Assembly (NCBI RefSeq): GCF_021389975.1
Contig: NZ_CP089981.1
Location: 3,125,501-3,189,500, forward strand
Length of the DNA: 64,000 bases
Source: Fulvivirga ulvae
Lineage (GTDB): Bacteria; Bacteroidota; Bacteroidia; Cytophagales; Cyclobacteriaceae
Direction of reading: 5' to 3'
Below the pieces are notes generated by a model. The model searched no databases and had not been told where the DNA came from. It saw only the letters and a program-made list of their open reading frames with translations. The translations under genes were made by a program, and so were the position numbers. Shown here in pieces: positions 8,200 through 17,020 of this stretch (position 1 is its first letter; the number at the start of each line of letters is the position of its first letter).

Positions 8200-9321
8200 T
8201 TGACTATAATTGAGAAGATACCGAAGATTTGGAAGATAGCTTATTTGCTTATCTGTGGGTGGTATGCCATCAACTACGCCGTAAGTTCCATTATTGAGTG
8301 GCAGGCTTTCAGGCCTTATACTACCTCTGTTTTATGGAATGGTTTCTATCTCTTCGAAACTGTATGTATACTTGTTGGTCTTACTTTCATTTATACCAAC
8401 TGGCTGTTTAAATTCAAAGTTCCGGTCCAGGTTGTTGGACACCTGTTTGGCGTGTTCGTTTACTTTATGTGCATCAGCTACTTGTCCTACTATTTTGATT
8501 ATTACCTGGATGGGTTGGTGTATTTCGATGATTGGAAGGAGTACATGCTGGACCTGCTTAGCTGGGATGCCATGAGGATTTATGATCAGTACCTGATAAC
8601 GGTTGCCGTCTATTATATCATCAAATATTTTGAGAGCCTGAGACAGGAAGAGCAGGAAAAGAGTGAACTGGCACTTAAAAATAAGGAAATGGAACTTTCC
8701 TTGCTCAGGTCTCAGATCAATCCCCATTTTCTTTTCAATACCCTGAACTCTATCAGTACGCTGATTAGCACCAGCAAGGAAAAAGCCCGTAAAGTAATTA
8801 CTCAATTATCTGATGTATTCAGGTATGCGCTTGATTCCCACTCGGGAGATAAAGTAAGATTGATCCACGAACTTGACTTTATAGAAAATTATATCAAAAT
8901 TCAGCAAGTGAGATTTGGCGACCGTTTGAAATTTGAACTGGATGTGGAGCCCACCTGTCTTAGCGTAGGTATTCCTCCAATGGTATTACAGCCGCTCGTA
9001 GAGAACTCAGTGAAATATGGCATAGCGCCTAAAGATGATGGTGGTACGATTAAGCTTATGGTGAGAAGGATAAGCGGGGGGATATATTTTGAAATAAAGG
9101 ACGATGGCCTGGGAGTAAATGCCAAGAAAGTTTTGGATGGCAAATCTACCGGTGTGGGACTCAAAAATTCTGATAAAAGATTGAGAAGTATTTATGGAAA
9201 ATATGCAGGTTTGCACATTAATGCACGCCAGGATGGCTATACGGTTAGCTTCATTTTACCCCCTGAACAGGAGGAGCAGAGAGTGGAACCTAAGAGAGAA
9301 TTTGAAGCAGTGTCGGCCTGA
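8200..9321 (+). CDS. LytS/YehU-type membrane sensor histidine kinase
   Basis: A sensor kinase of 373 residues that would phosphorylate the LytTR regulator encoded next. The N-terminal third holds four hydrophobic helices (about 12-30, 48-66, 78-96, 128-146) and no large periplasmic domain, so it probably senses a signal in or at the membrane. The His_kinase block RSQINPHFLFNTLNSIS carries the phospho-acceptor H176; the ATP-binding half shows LQPLVENSVKYGI (N box) and DDGLGV plus GVGLKNSDKRL (G boxes). The only start is TTG at 8200: an in-frame TAG lies 6 nt upstream and the next Met is far inside the membrane domain. Confidence 0.88.
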   Translation: MTIIEKIPKIWKIAYLLICGWYAINYAVSSIIEWQAFRPYTTSVLWNGFYLFETVCILVGLTFIYTNWLFKFKVPVQVVGHLFGVFVYFMCISYLSYYFDYYLDGLVYFDDWKEYMLDLLSWDAMRIYDQYLITVAVYYIIKYFESLRQEEQEKSELALKNKEMELSLLRSQINPHFLFNTLNSISTLISTSKEKARKVITQLSDVFRYALDSHSGDKVRLIHELDFIENYIKIQQVRFGDRLKFELDVEPTCLSVGIPPMVLQPLVENSVKYGIAPKDDGGTIKLMVRRISGGIYFEIKDDGLGVNAKKVLDGKSTGVGLKNSDKRLRSIYGKYAGLHINARQDGYTVSFILPPEQEEQRVEPKREFEAVSA

Positions 9322-9463
9322 TTACTTTAAGAGATTTACTAACAAATTTATAACCTAACGACTATTATTGAATATTCAAATAACTGACAGATTCTGATTT
9401 GAAAAGAGAATATTCTTACCAATTTGACCCTGAATAAACCCATTGAAGAAAAAAAATAACACC

Positions 9464-10210
9464 ATGAAAATAGATTGCCTGATTATAGATGATGAGAAAT
9501 TAGCCCGTGACCTGCTGGTAGAATTTCTGGAACCCTACCCTGAGGTTGAGGTTATTGGCCAGTGCTCAAAAGGGAAAGATGCCGTTGAGAAAATTGATAA
9601 GCTGAAGCCAAAATTGATTTTTCTTGACGTGCAGATGCCGGGAATGGATGGGTTTGACGTTTTAGAGGCAATCACTCATAAACCCTATGTCATTTTCACA
9701 ACGGCCTATGATCAGTATGCTATTCAGGCTTTTGATAAAAATGCAGTAGATTATGTACTTAAACCTCTTGATGAGGAGCGCTTTAAGTTGGCCATCAAAA
9801 GAGCAACGGAGCGTATAAAAGCCGAACAGACCAATGTTGAAGACCTCCTGATGAATATTAAATCAAGTGGAGAGGAGAGCAAGTACTCAAGCCATCTGTT
9901 TGTGCAGAAATCAGAAAAACTACTTAATCTTGAAGTGAAAGATATTGTACATCTTGAGGCCTCGGGTGATTACACCATATTAACAACCAAGAACGATCAG
10001 TATTTAAGCTCATCTGGTATAGGAAAGCTGGAAGAAAAACTTAATCCGGATGTGTTCATCAGAGTACACCGTTCTACAATCATCAACCTTAACTATTTGA
10101 AGGAAATAGAAAAACACTTTAACGGAGGTTTGATCGTGAAAATGGAGAATGGAAAAAGCTTCCCTGTAAGCAGGACCTACGCCAAGCAAATCCGCAAAAA
10201 AGTAGTTTAG
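9464..10210 (+). CDS. LytTR-family response regulator
   Basis: A DNA-binding response regulator of 248 residues, the likely partner of the kinase just upstream. The receiver domain has the acidic pair in IIDDEKLA, the phospho-acceptor D55 in FLDVQMPGMDGF, the switch residues in FTTAYD and the lysine in YVLKPLDE. The C-terminal half is a LytTR domain (VKDIVHLEASGDYTIL, then FIRVHRSTIINLNYL and FPVSRTYAKQIRK), which binds direct repeats with beta-strands. I use the ATG at 9464; a TTG at 9443 would add seven poorly conserved residues. Its end overlaps the convergent gene by 4 nt. Confidence 0.9.
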   Translation: MKIDCLIIDDEKLARDLLVEFLEPYPEVEVIGQCSKGKDAVEKIDKLKPKLIFLDVQMPGMDGFDVLEAITHKPYVIFTTAYDQYAIQAFDKNAVDYVLKPLDEERFKLAIKRATERIKAEQTNVEDLLMNIKSSGEESKYSSHLFVQKSEKLLNLEVKDIVHLEASGDYTILTTKNDQYLSSSGIGKLEEKLNPDVFIRVHRSTIINLNYLKEIEKHFNGGLIVKMENGKSFPVSRTYAKQIRKKVV

Positions 10211-10749
10211 TTAACTTCCAGTTTCTTTTTGATCAGACTGGCTTCAACTGCTGTGGTAAGATCAGGGGCTGTCATATACAAGGCAATATAATTGGCTATA
10301 TCACGCCCCAACTCCTCTACGTTCAGTTTGTCCAGGTGTGTAAGTATGGCAGCCTTATCTTCTGCAATGTCATTGCTCATGCCCATATATGATGGTATGC
10401 TTCGTTGAATATACAATCGTAAAAAGCGAATTTCAGGGTTCTCCTCATCTGCATCAACAGCATCGTTAAGCAGTTCCTGGGCATTTTTTAAATACGAAAA
10501 TTTACTGAGTGGATTCCAGGAGTGCTTTGCCATAAGCGATTCTGCCGCTGCCTGGTAAGCCTGAACAAGTGGTGATTTGTCTTTTAGGCTCACGATATAA
10601 TTATAATACTTCTGACACTTGTCAAAGTTGAAATCGGTATAAAATAACTCATTTCTGATGTTTTTGATTTCATCTAATGACTGAGCGCTGCCCGTTAACG
10701 AAGCTCCACCGACAAAAAATATAAAAATAATTAAGGCTAGATTTTTCAC
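10207..10749 (-). CDS. Exported small helical protein, unknown function
   Basis: I do not recognise this family. The 180 residues start with a signal peptide (MKNLALIIFIFFVGGASLTG, cleavage after SAQ). The mature part is almost wholly alpha-helical with a TPR-like rhythm of aromatic and small residues (FDKCQKYYNYI, AYQAAAESLMAKH, YLKNAQELLNDAVDADEENPEIRFLRLYIQ). The segment with ENPE followed by a helix resembles the repeat packing of periplasmic TPR proteins. It would act in the periplasm or at the outer membrane. It stands alone between the two-component system and the AGCS symporter. Confidence 0.6.
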   Translation of the reverse strand: MKNLALIIFIFFVGGASLTGSAQSLDEIKNIRNELFYTDFNFDKCQKYYNYIVSLKDKSPLVQAYQAAAESLMAKHSWNPLSKFSYLKNAQELLNDAVDADEENPEIRFLRLYIQRSIPSYMGMSNDIAEDKAAILTHLDKLNVEELGRDIANYIALYMTAPDLTTAVEASLIKKKLEVN

Positions 10750-10793
10750 TAATAATACTGAGTAGATAAATTCTACAAACGATTAAAATTTTG

Positions 10794-10801
10794 CAAAGTT
10801 A
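10794..10801 (-). promoter_or_regulatory. -7 promoter box of the exported helical protein gene
   Basis: On the minus strand this reads TAACTTTG, a full TAnnTTTG match, 44 nt before the ATG. Confidence 0.4.
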
Positions 10802-10889
10802 AGCTTAGGAGCGATTTTTTTTGCTTTTTGAATTTAAAACTTTTGTCCTGTCGTTTGGGCCGGATTGCAAATCGCCAAATAAAAACGGT

Positions 10890-10919
10890 TTTGCCGTCAT
10901 AATTAATTTATTAGATTTG
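10890..10919 (+). promoter_or_regulatory. Promoter of the AGCS symporter
   Basis: TTTG at 10890-10893, 18-nt spacer, TAGATTTG at 10912-10919: a textbook Bacteroidetes promoter. The expected leader is about 26 nt. Confidence 0.65.
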
Positions 10920-10951
10920 CCATCCGTGTAAAAAAACGAAATAAATAAACT

Positions 10952-12655
10952 ATGCAGACCCTCAACGATATTCTTGTTCTTATTGACAGCTACATTGGTA
11001 GCGCCGCTTGGTTCCCATATGCCCTTTTAGGAACAGGATTATTCTTCACAGTGTATCTCGGCTTCCCTCAGCTTCGATATTTTGGTCATGCTTTAAAGAT
11101 AGTAAAAGGTAAGTTTGACAGAAAAGGTGACGAGGGTGATGCGTCTCACTTTCAGGCACTTGCCACAGCTTTGTCGGGAACGGTAGGGACCGGTAATATA
11201 GGTGGGGTTGCACTGGCAATACATCTTGGAGGCCCGGCAGCATTGTTTTGGATGCTGGTAACGGCCTTTTTGGGTATGACAACAAAATTTGTAGAGGTTA
11301 CTCTTTCACATAAGTACAGAGAAAAGGACGAAACCGGACTTATCGCGGGTGGTCCGATGTACTATATGAAGAATGCCGAGTTTAAGCTTTTTGGAAAGAA
11401 ACTCAATCTTGCCTGGCTGGGAGCTATATTTGCGTTTGCCACCATTTTATCTTCATTTGGTACCGGTAACCTGCCTCAGATTAATCAGATTGCGAGTTCG
11501 GTATTTACTTCTTTTGGTATAGAACAATGGATTACCGGAGCTATTCTGGCCGTGATTTTGGCACTGGTAATTCTTGGCGGTATAACCCGTATTGTAAAAG
11601 TGACAGAAAAGCTGGTGCCTTCAATGGCAATTATATATTTCATTGGAGCTGTTGCTGTTATTGCAACAAATTATGAGAACATTTGGCCGTCAGTAGTATC
11701 TATTTTCTCTGATGTATTTACAGGATCGGCGGCTGTCGGAGGATTCCTCGGGGCTAACCTTGCCTTTGCCTTTAACAGAGGTGTAAACAGAGGATTGTTT
11801 TCCAATGAAGCTGGTCAGGGATCTGCTCCTATTGCACACGCGGCAGCAAAAGCTCATGAACCGGTATCCGAAGGTATGGTAGCTATACTTGAGCCTTTTA
11901 TCGATACCATTATTATCTGTACACTTACCGGTTTGGTACTGCTGTCTTCGGGAGCATGGAAGGATAAGATGCCAAACCAGTTCGAATACACTGAACTTGA
12001 TGTCCTTACCTCAAGATTTGATGAAACTAAGCCGGAAGACAGACAGCGGCTATATGAATATCTTGTTGAAGGAGAGGCGATGACCCAGTATACCGGAGAT
12101 CTGGTGATTGAGAATGGTGTGGTTGTGAGTGATGTTACCCTGGTACATGCACGCTCAATAGCTGATAATGTAAAAGTGTATAATGCCGCCGGACCTTATA
12201 CCGGTACACTTGAGGTGGTAAATGGAGACGTTATTGACCCGAACCGTGCCGTTGTTTTTGAAGGGGAGTCACTTGTACATAGTGCACCACTTACCATTGA
12301 GGCCTTTAAGCGAAGTTTCCTGGGTGACTGGGGACAGTATATTGTATCGCTGGGGCTGGTACTATTTGCCTTTTCTACAGCCATTTCCTGGTCGTACTAT
12401 GGAGATAGGGCAACGACTTATCTTTTTGGCAGCAAATACATTATTTATTACCGCTTGCTATATGTGATAGGATTTTTCCTTGCATCATTTGCCGATACCA
12501 CTATTATCTGGACTTTGTCAGGTATAACCATAGCACTGATGACCCTGCCAAACCTGGCCGGTATTCTATTATTACATGGGGAAATGAAGCGCACTGTGAA
12601 AGAATACTGGATCGACTTCAAAAAGGATTGGCCAGGTGAAAAAACTCCGGAATAA
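10952..12655 (+). CDS. Sodium:alanine/glycine symporter (AGCS family)
   Basis: An inner-membrane transporter that would take up alanine or glycine with sodium. Family blocks are clear: TALSGTVGTGNIGGVALAIH (near 70-90), GGPMYYMKNAEF, SSFGTGNLPQINQIA, and NRGVNRGLFSNEAGQGSAP (near 275-295). At 567 residues it is about 100 longer than the usual member. The excess sits between about residues 335 and 450, after TLTGLVLLSSGAWKDK: a polar, beta-rich segment with short repeats of Y/V-TG-D/E-L-V-I/V-ENG-V-V type that contains no membrane helix. The last helices resume at GQYIVSLGLVLFAFSTAISW, so the transporter fold appears complete on both sides of the insert. Confidence 0.88.
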   Translation: MQTLNDILVLIDSYIGSAAWFPYALLGTGLFFTVYLGFPQLRYFGHALKIVKGKFDRKGDEGDASHFQALATALSGTVGTGNIGGVALAIHLGGPAALFWMLVTAFLGMTTKFVEVTLSHKYREKDETGLIAGGPMYYMKNAEFKLFGKKLNLAWLGAIFAFATILSSFGTGNLPQINQIASSVFTSFGIEQWITGAILAVILALVILGGITRIVKVTEKLVPSMAIIYFIGAVAVIATNYENIWPSVVSIFSDVFTGSAAVGGFLGANLAFAFNRGVNRGLFSNEAGQGSAPIAHAAAKAHEPVSEGMVAILEPFIDTIIICTLTGLVLLSSGAWKDKMPNQFEYTELDVLTSRFDETKPEDRQRLYEYLVEGEAMTQYTGDLVIENGVVVSDVTLVHARSIADNVKVYNAAGPYTGTLEVVNGDVIDPNRAVVFEGESLVHSAPLTIEAFKRSFLGDWGQYIVSLGLVLFAFSTAISWSYYGDRATTYLFGSKYIIYYRLLYVIGFFLASFADTTIIWTLSGITIALMTLPNLAGILLLHGEMKRTVKEYWIDFKKDWPGEKTPE

Positions 12656-12682
12656 GGGGTTGGGCCGTCAGGCTTTAAGAAA

Positions 12683-14134
12683 CTAGAACTTAACTTTAAC
12701 CCTGACCTTATCCTGGTCAGGGATACCGTTACGCAAAGCAGGGCTCCATTTGGGGCCTTCTTTGATTAAGCGAATGGCTTCATTGTTCAGAGTTTCATTC
12801 TGGCCTTTTACTATTCTGAAGTTGTCAAGCTTACCCGCAGTGGTAACCACAAACTCAACGACAACTTTGCCATCTTGTCCGTCAATAGGTTTGGCATTAG
12901 CCTGCAGATAATCTTTGAATGATGATTTGCCTCCGTCAGGGCTGGCAGGCACAATATCGGCCCTCTCATCTTTATCTTTGTCCAATTCAATTGTCTGCAT
13001 TGAATGAGACAATGATCTTTGTTCCCTCTCCACATCCATAGCTGTTACCACTACTTCTGAAAGTTGGGCAATATCCGGCTCCAGTTCAATGTTTACTATA
13101 TTTTTACCAGAAACGTCAACTTCTTTGGGGCTTAACCCAATGAAAGAAACTACTAACGTAGGGTCTATACCTTGCGGAAGGTTGAGGGTGTAATTCCCTT
13201 CAAAGTCGGTTATAGTGCCTGTTGTAGTACCTTTCACCATCACGTTTACACCAGGCAATCCGGTTCCATCTTCAGATGAAGTTATCTGGCCTTTTATGTT
13301 CCGGGAGGCTGTTCTCTCACTCGAAGCACCGCGAAGGGTCATTCTGCTTTCAGCTTCGATCTCCTTTGTCTCAGCTTTTTTGGCTTTTGACATGGCTCTT
13401 GCATTTTCAGTAACCTGCACACCCGCCACTTTACCCTGCAGGTCTTCAATGTCAGAAGCGGGTGCTTTATCTATGATCACTTCCTCTGGTATTTCAGTTT
13501 CCAACTCTTCGTAAACTATGGCATCAATCTCTTCAGCTATGTCCTGATCATCTTCAGCGCCTGCCAGTCCAACAGCCTGCTCTTCTTTTGCTTCGGCCAA
13601 TGGTTCGGAAGCCATGTCCATTACAGGTTGTTCAATAGGTTTGTCTTTATTTGCTGAGAAGGGTGTACTTGTTTTGTTTTCTTCAGGCATTTTTTCTTGT
13701 TGGTTGAGCGCAACCAGGCTATCCTCAACGGGTTGGGATTCGGCTTCACCTTCACCTTCACCTTCATTAGCTTTAGAGGTCGGACTTGCTTCCTCTTTGG
13801 CTAATTGTTGCTCAGATTTAAAGAGCTCTGTATTGAATAGCACCATAGTAGTAATGGCTAGCAAAGCCACTGAAGCCGCTATTTTGAGCCATGGTATAGT
13901 GTTTTGCTCTGGTTTAACTTGCTTATTCAGTCTCTCCCTGATTAAGTTTAGATCCCCCTGCATGGTCGATGTGCCTGTCTCTTCAAAACCTTCCATAGCT
14001 TCTGCATCAAAGTCGGAGTTGAGCATGAGCTTTTCTACCTCATGCATTTCCTTGTGACTTAACTCTCCGTTAAGATATTTTTCAATGATCTCCGGGGACA
14101 GGGTGCTTCCAATATCGTTTTTTCTATTACTCAC
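12683..14134 (-). CDS. Membrane anti-sigma factor with CarboxypepD_reg and TonB C-terminal-like domains
   Basis: The likely anti-sigma partner of the ECF factor, whose gene it overlaps by 8 nt. Layout of the 483 residues: cytoplasmic anti-sigma region 1-80 (SPEIIEKYLNGELSHKEMHEVEK), one membrane helix about 83-101 (WLKIAASVALLAITTMVLF), a long acidic Glu/Pro/Ala-rich linker to about 285 with a short EGEGEGE repeat, a CarboxypepD_reg-like domain about 287-365 (GQITSSEDGTGLPGVNVMV) ending in LSEVVVTAMDVEREQRSL, and a TonB C-terminal-like domain about 385-483 (DYLQANAK, VVVEFVVTTAGKLDNFRIV, PKWSPALRNG). The outer domains probably read an envelope signal; that is inference. Confidence 0.75.
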   Translation of the reverse strand: MSNRKNDIGSTLSPEIIEKYLNGELSHKEMHEVEKLMLNSDFDAEAMEGFEETGTSTMQGDLNLIRERLNKQVKPEQNTIPWLKIAASVALLAITTMVLFNTELFKSEQQLAKEEASPTSKANEGEGEGEAESQPVEDSLVALNQQEKMPEENKTSTPFSANKDKPIEQPVMDMASEPLAEAKEEQAVGLAGAEDDQDIAEEIDAIVYEELETEIPEEVIIDKAPASDIEDLQGKVAGVQVTENARAMSKAKKAETKEIEAESRMTLRGASSERTASRNIKGQITSSEDGTGLPGVNVMVKGTTTGTITDFEGNYTLNLPQGIDPTLVVSFIGLSPKEVDVSGKNIVNIELEPDIAQLSEVVVTAMDVEREQRSLSHSMQTIELDKDKDERADIVPASPDGGKSSFKDYLQANAKPIDGQDGKVVVEFVVTTAGKLDNFRIVKGQNETLNNEAIRLIKEGPKWSPALRNGIPDQDKVRVKVKF

Positions 14135-14699
14135 TTTTTCTTTCCATGCAGTTCTTTAAATTTCTCTTGCCATTCTGAATATAGCTTTTCACCTTTTTTA
14201 GTTCAAACCGGGTAAGCAGCTCTATTTCCTTGTAAGATTTACTCTCAAGATAAAACAACTGAACACACTGCTTCTGTTCAATATGTAACTCTTCTATACA
14301 TTTTTCCAGCCGGCTCAGGTCATCTTCCAGGGGCGGCTCATTATTATGATGCATCATCAGAGTGTTTTCCATATTCACTTCCGAAATATCCATAGAAGTT
14401 CTTTCACTCTGGTATTTTTTAGATCTGAGTTTCATCAGACAGTGATTTTTGCTCAGAACATATAACCAGCTTTTAAAATTCTCTACTTCGTGTTTCTTAA
14501 GGCTTTCCGTAAGTTTCTCAAAAACCTGCATTACGGCATCCTGGCTTTCTTCTCTGTTCTTTAGATATTTCAGGCAGACACCATAGACCAGGTGCATATA
14601 ATTGTTGAAAAGCTTTCCGGCATATTCCATATTTCCCGTCTGCTTATACAGGCGTATGAGTTTTTGCTCTTCGGTATGTGAGGCCGGGGAATGTGACAT
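14127..14699 (-). CDS. ECF-type RNA polymerase sigma factor
   Basis: An alternative sigma factor of 190 residues. Region 2 is seen in YLKNREESQDAVMQVFEKL and FKSWLYVLSKNHCLMKLRS; region 4 in CIEELHIEQKQCVQLFYLESKSYKEIELLTRF, followed by the recognition helix ELKKVKSYIQNGKRNLKNCM. The middle holds a polar stretch with His-His near residue 115. Its stop overlaps the start of the anti-sigma gene (8 nt), so the two form an operon. Target genes cannot be read from sequence, but the divergent VWA gene is an obvious candidate. Confidence 0.88.
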   Translation of the reverse strand: MSHSPASHTEEQKLIRLYKQTGNMEYAGKLFNNYMHLVYGVCLKYLKNREESQDAVMQVFEKLTESLKKHEVENFKSWLYVLSKNHCLMKLRSKKYQSERTSMDISEVNMENTLMMHHNNEPPLEDDLSRLEKCIEELHIEQKQCVQLFYLESKSYKEIELLTRFELKKVKSYIQNGKRNLKNCMERKSE

Positions 14700-14805
14700 C
14701 TAAACAGTGACTAAGATCCTAATCTAAAAAAAAATCATAACAGTTTATGGAATTCGGAAAATGCCTGCATCATGATAGTGAAGTTTTTACCAAAATTTAA
14801 AAATT

Positions 14806-16656
14806 ATGAAAAGGATCGGAATATTTATCATGTTGCTCATCGTGTCGTCGGTGATGTGTGCTCAGGACAGGATTATAACAGGGACAGTGACTGCTGCCGA
14901 AGATGGAAACCCCCTGCCAGGTGTTAATGTAGTGGCCAAAGGATCAACTACAGGAACCATAACAAACATAAATGGATACTACAGTTTAAAGGTGGCAGAT
15001 GCTGTCCCGACACTGGTTTTTTCTATGATAGGTTATGTAACGGAAGAAATTAAGGTAGGCTCAAAGACTGAGATAAATGTGACGCTGGAGGCTGATGTAA
15101 GGAAACTTGAAGAGGTAGTAGTAATAAACAAGAGAAAGGCAGAAAGAGAAAAGAAGGCTTTGGGGTATGCCATCAGTCGTTCGGAGGACATGAGTGCGGC
15201 GCCTATGATGTACAAGGCAGAAAACTACCCGGTTCATAACACTGAGGAATATGATGCCATACATGAAAATATTTTTCACGGAGCCTTGAAAAATCCTTTG
15301 TCAACCTTTTCGATAGATGTAGATGCGGCATCATATAGTAATATGAGAAGATTTTTAAATAATGGCCAGCTTCCCCCTAAGGATGCAGTTCGCATCGAAG
15401 AGATGGTTAATTATTTTAATTATGATTACAAACAACCGGAAAGCACCGATCCCTTTTCCATAAACACTGAAATATCATCTGCACCCTGGAACAGTCAGCA
15501 TAAGTTGGTACATATAGGCTTGCAGGGCCGAAAAATACCTACTAAGAACCTGCCTCCTTCAAATCTGGTATTCCTGCTCGACGTGTCAGGGTCTATGAAT
15601 GCTGCCAATAAATTGCCATTACTGAAATCTGCATTCAAGTTACTTATTGATGAGCTTAGACCTCAGGATAATGTAGCCATCGTGGTCTACGCCGGGGCTG
15701 CAGGGCTGGTGCTGCCATCCACCGACGGCAACAATAAAGAAACCATACTCAATGCACTCAATAATTTAGAGGCCGGTGGCTCTACTGCAGGGGGTGCCGG
15801 TATTCAACTGGCCTATAAAGTGGCTAAGGAGCAACTCAAGAAGGGGGGAAATAACAGGGTCATTCTGGCAACGGATGGAGACTTTAACATAGGAGCCTCA
15901 AGCAATGCCGAAATGGAAAGACTGATTGAAGAAAAACGTAATGACGGCATCTTTCTCACAGTGCTTGGTTTTGGAATGGGCAATTACAAAGATTCCAAAA
16001 TGGAGACCATAGCGGACAAGGGTAATGGCAATTATGCTTACATCGACAACATCCTGGAAGCTAAGAAAGTACTCGTCAATGAGTTTGGAGGAACACTATT
16101 TACTATAGCAAAAGATGTGAAGATCCAGGTAGAGTTTAATCCTGCAAAAGTGAAGGCTTATCGCCTGATCGGCTATGAAAACAGGGCATTGAAAAACGAA
16201 GATTTTAATAATGACAAGAAAGACGCCGGTGAGTTAGGGGCCGGTCATACGGTAACCGCTTTATATGAGATTATCCCGGTAGGTGTCGACAGCCAATTTG
16301 ACCCTATAGATGATCTGAAATACCAGGAAAGTAAAATTTCTACAGAAGCCATGAAGTCAAAGGAATTGATGACCATAAAGCTGAGGTATAAGCAGCCTGA
16401 TGGTGACCAAAGTAAATTAATTACACATGCTTTAATGGATAGTCATATGGCCATTGATAAAACTTCTGACAATTTCCGCTGGTCTGCCGCAGTTGCCGGC
16501 TTCGGTATGCTACTCCGCGATTCTGAGTTCAAAGGCAATCTGACTTACGATGATGTAATTAAAATGGCCCAATCTGCCAAAGGAAAGGATCCCGAAGGCT
16601 ACAGGGTAGAATTTATCAACCTGGTGAAATCCGGACTGTTGTTGGCGAGAAAATAA
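14806..16656 (+). CDS. VWA domain protein with CarboxypepD_reg N-terminus (YfbK-like)
   Basis: An exported protein of 616 residues. Residues 1-19 are a signal peptide (ending in VMCAQ). Residues about 23-105 are a CarboxypepD_reg-like domain ending in LEEVVVINKRKAEREKKALGYA. A YfbK-type N-terminal region follows (PLSTFSIDVDAASYSNMRRF, then RIEEMVNYFNYDY). The VWA domain starts near 255 with an intact MIDAS motif DVSGSMN, and continues through ATDGDFNIG. The C-terminal third matches the domain found after VWA in YfbK proteins (ALYEIIPVG, LKYQ, ending in VAGFGMLLRDS). It would sit in the periplasm or on the outer membrane and bind a metal-dependent ligand. Divergent from the sigma/anti-sigma operon, with 106 nt between. 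Confidence 0.85.
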   Translation: MKRIGIFIMLLIVSSVMCAQDRIITGTVTAAEDGNPLPGVNVVAKGSTTGTITNINGYYSLKVADAVPTLVFSMIGYVTEEIKVGSKTEINVTLEADVRKLEEVVVINKRKAEREKKALGYAISRSEDMSAAPMMYKAENYPVHNTEEYDAIHENIFHGALKNPLSTFSIDVDAASYSNMRRFLNNGQLPPKDAVRIEEMVNYFNYDYKQPESTDPFSINTEISSAPWNSQHKLVHIGLQGRKIPTKNLPPSNLVFLLDVSGSMNAANKLPLLKSAFKLLIDELRPQDNVAIVVYAGAAGLVLPSTDGNNKETILNALNNLEAGGSTAGGAGIQLAYKVAKEQLKKGGNNRVILATDGDFNIGASSNAEMERLIEEKRNDGIFLTVLGFGMGNYKDSKMETIADKGNGNYAYIDNILEAKKVLVNEFGGTLFTIAKDVKIQVEFNPAKVKAYRLIGYENRALKNEDFNNDKKDAGELGAGHTVTALYEIIPVGVDSQFDPIDDLKYQESKISTEAMKSKELMTIKLRYKQPDGDQSKLITHALMDSHMAIDKTSDNFRWSAAVAGFGMLLRDSEFKGNLTYDDVIKMAQSAKGKDPEGYRVEFINLVKSGLLLARK

Positions 16657-16750
16657 ACGGACCAAGTCAAATTTCCGGAGGACACTGATATTTCAACTCC
16701 GTGTAAACTAAGAGTTTAATGGGTGTAAATAAGCCAGGGACATATCTAAA

Positions 16751-16784
16751 ACAAAAGAGCGCTAACTTTTTAGCGCTCTTTTGT
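16751..16784. terminator. Perfect 15-bp bidirectional terminator
   Basis: ACAAAAGAGCGCTAA (16751-16765), loop CTTT, TTAGCGCTCTTTTGT (16770-16784). It ends the VWA gene on the + strand and could also stop minus-strand readthrough from the pseudogene. The rest of 16785-17020 holds no gene that I can support. Confidence 0.85.
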
Positions 16785-17020
16785 TGTGTGATAAATTTTG
16801 AAATTAACCTAAATAAAATTCAGTTTTTGACTTGTTTCATTGATCTATCTACTATTAGCGTGCCAGAAATAAAAAGTCTGGTTTTTGTGGGCTAATCAGT
16901 GATATTGGCAATATCATTAATTGAATTTGTTCATATATGAACATATAGTGCGCGGAAATGGATTTAGGATATTCCGATTATTAGATGAAGGTCACACCGG
17001 TAGGAACACCGCCTTGTTTA

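Noticed and set aside
10794..10945. Riboswitch in front of the AGCS symporter
   Set aside because: The predicted leader is only about 26 nt and holds no aptamer motif; a normal promoter explains the region.
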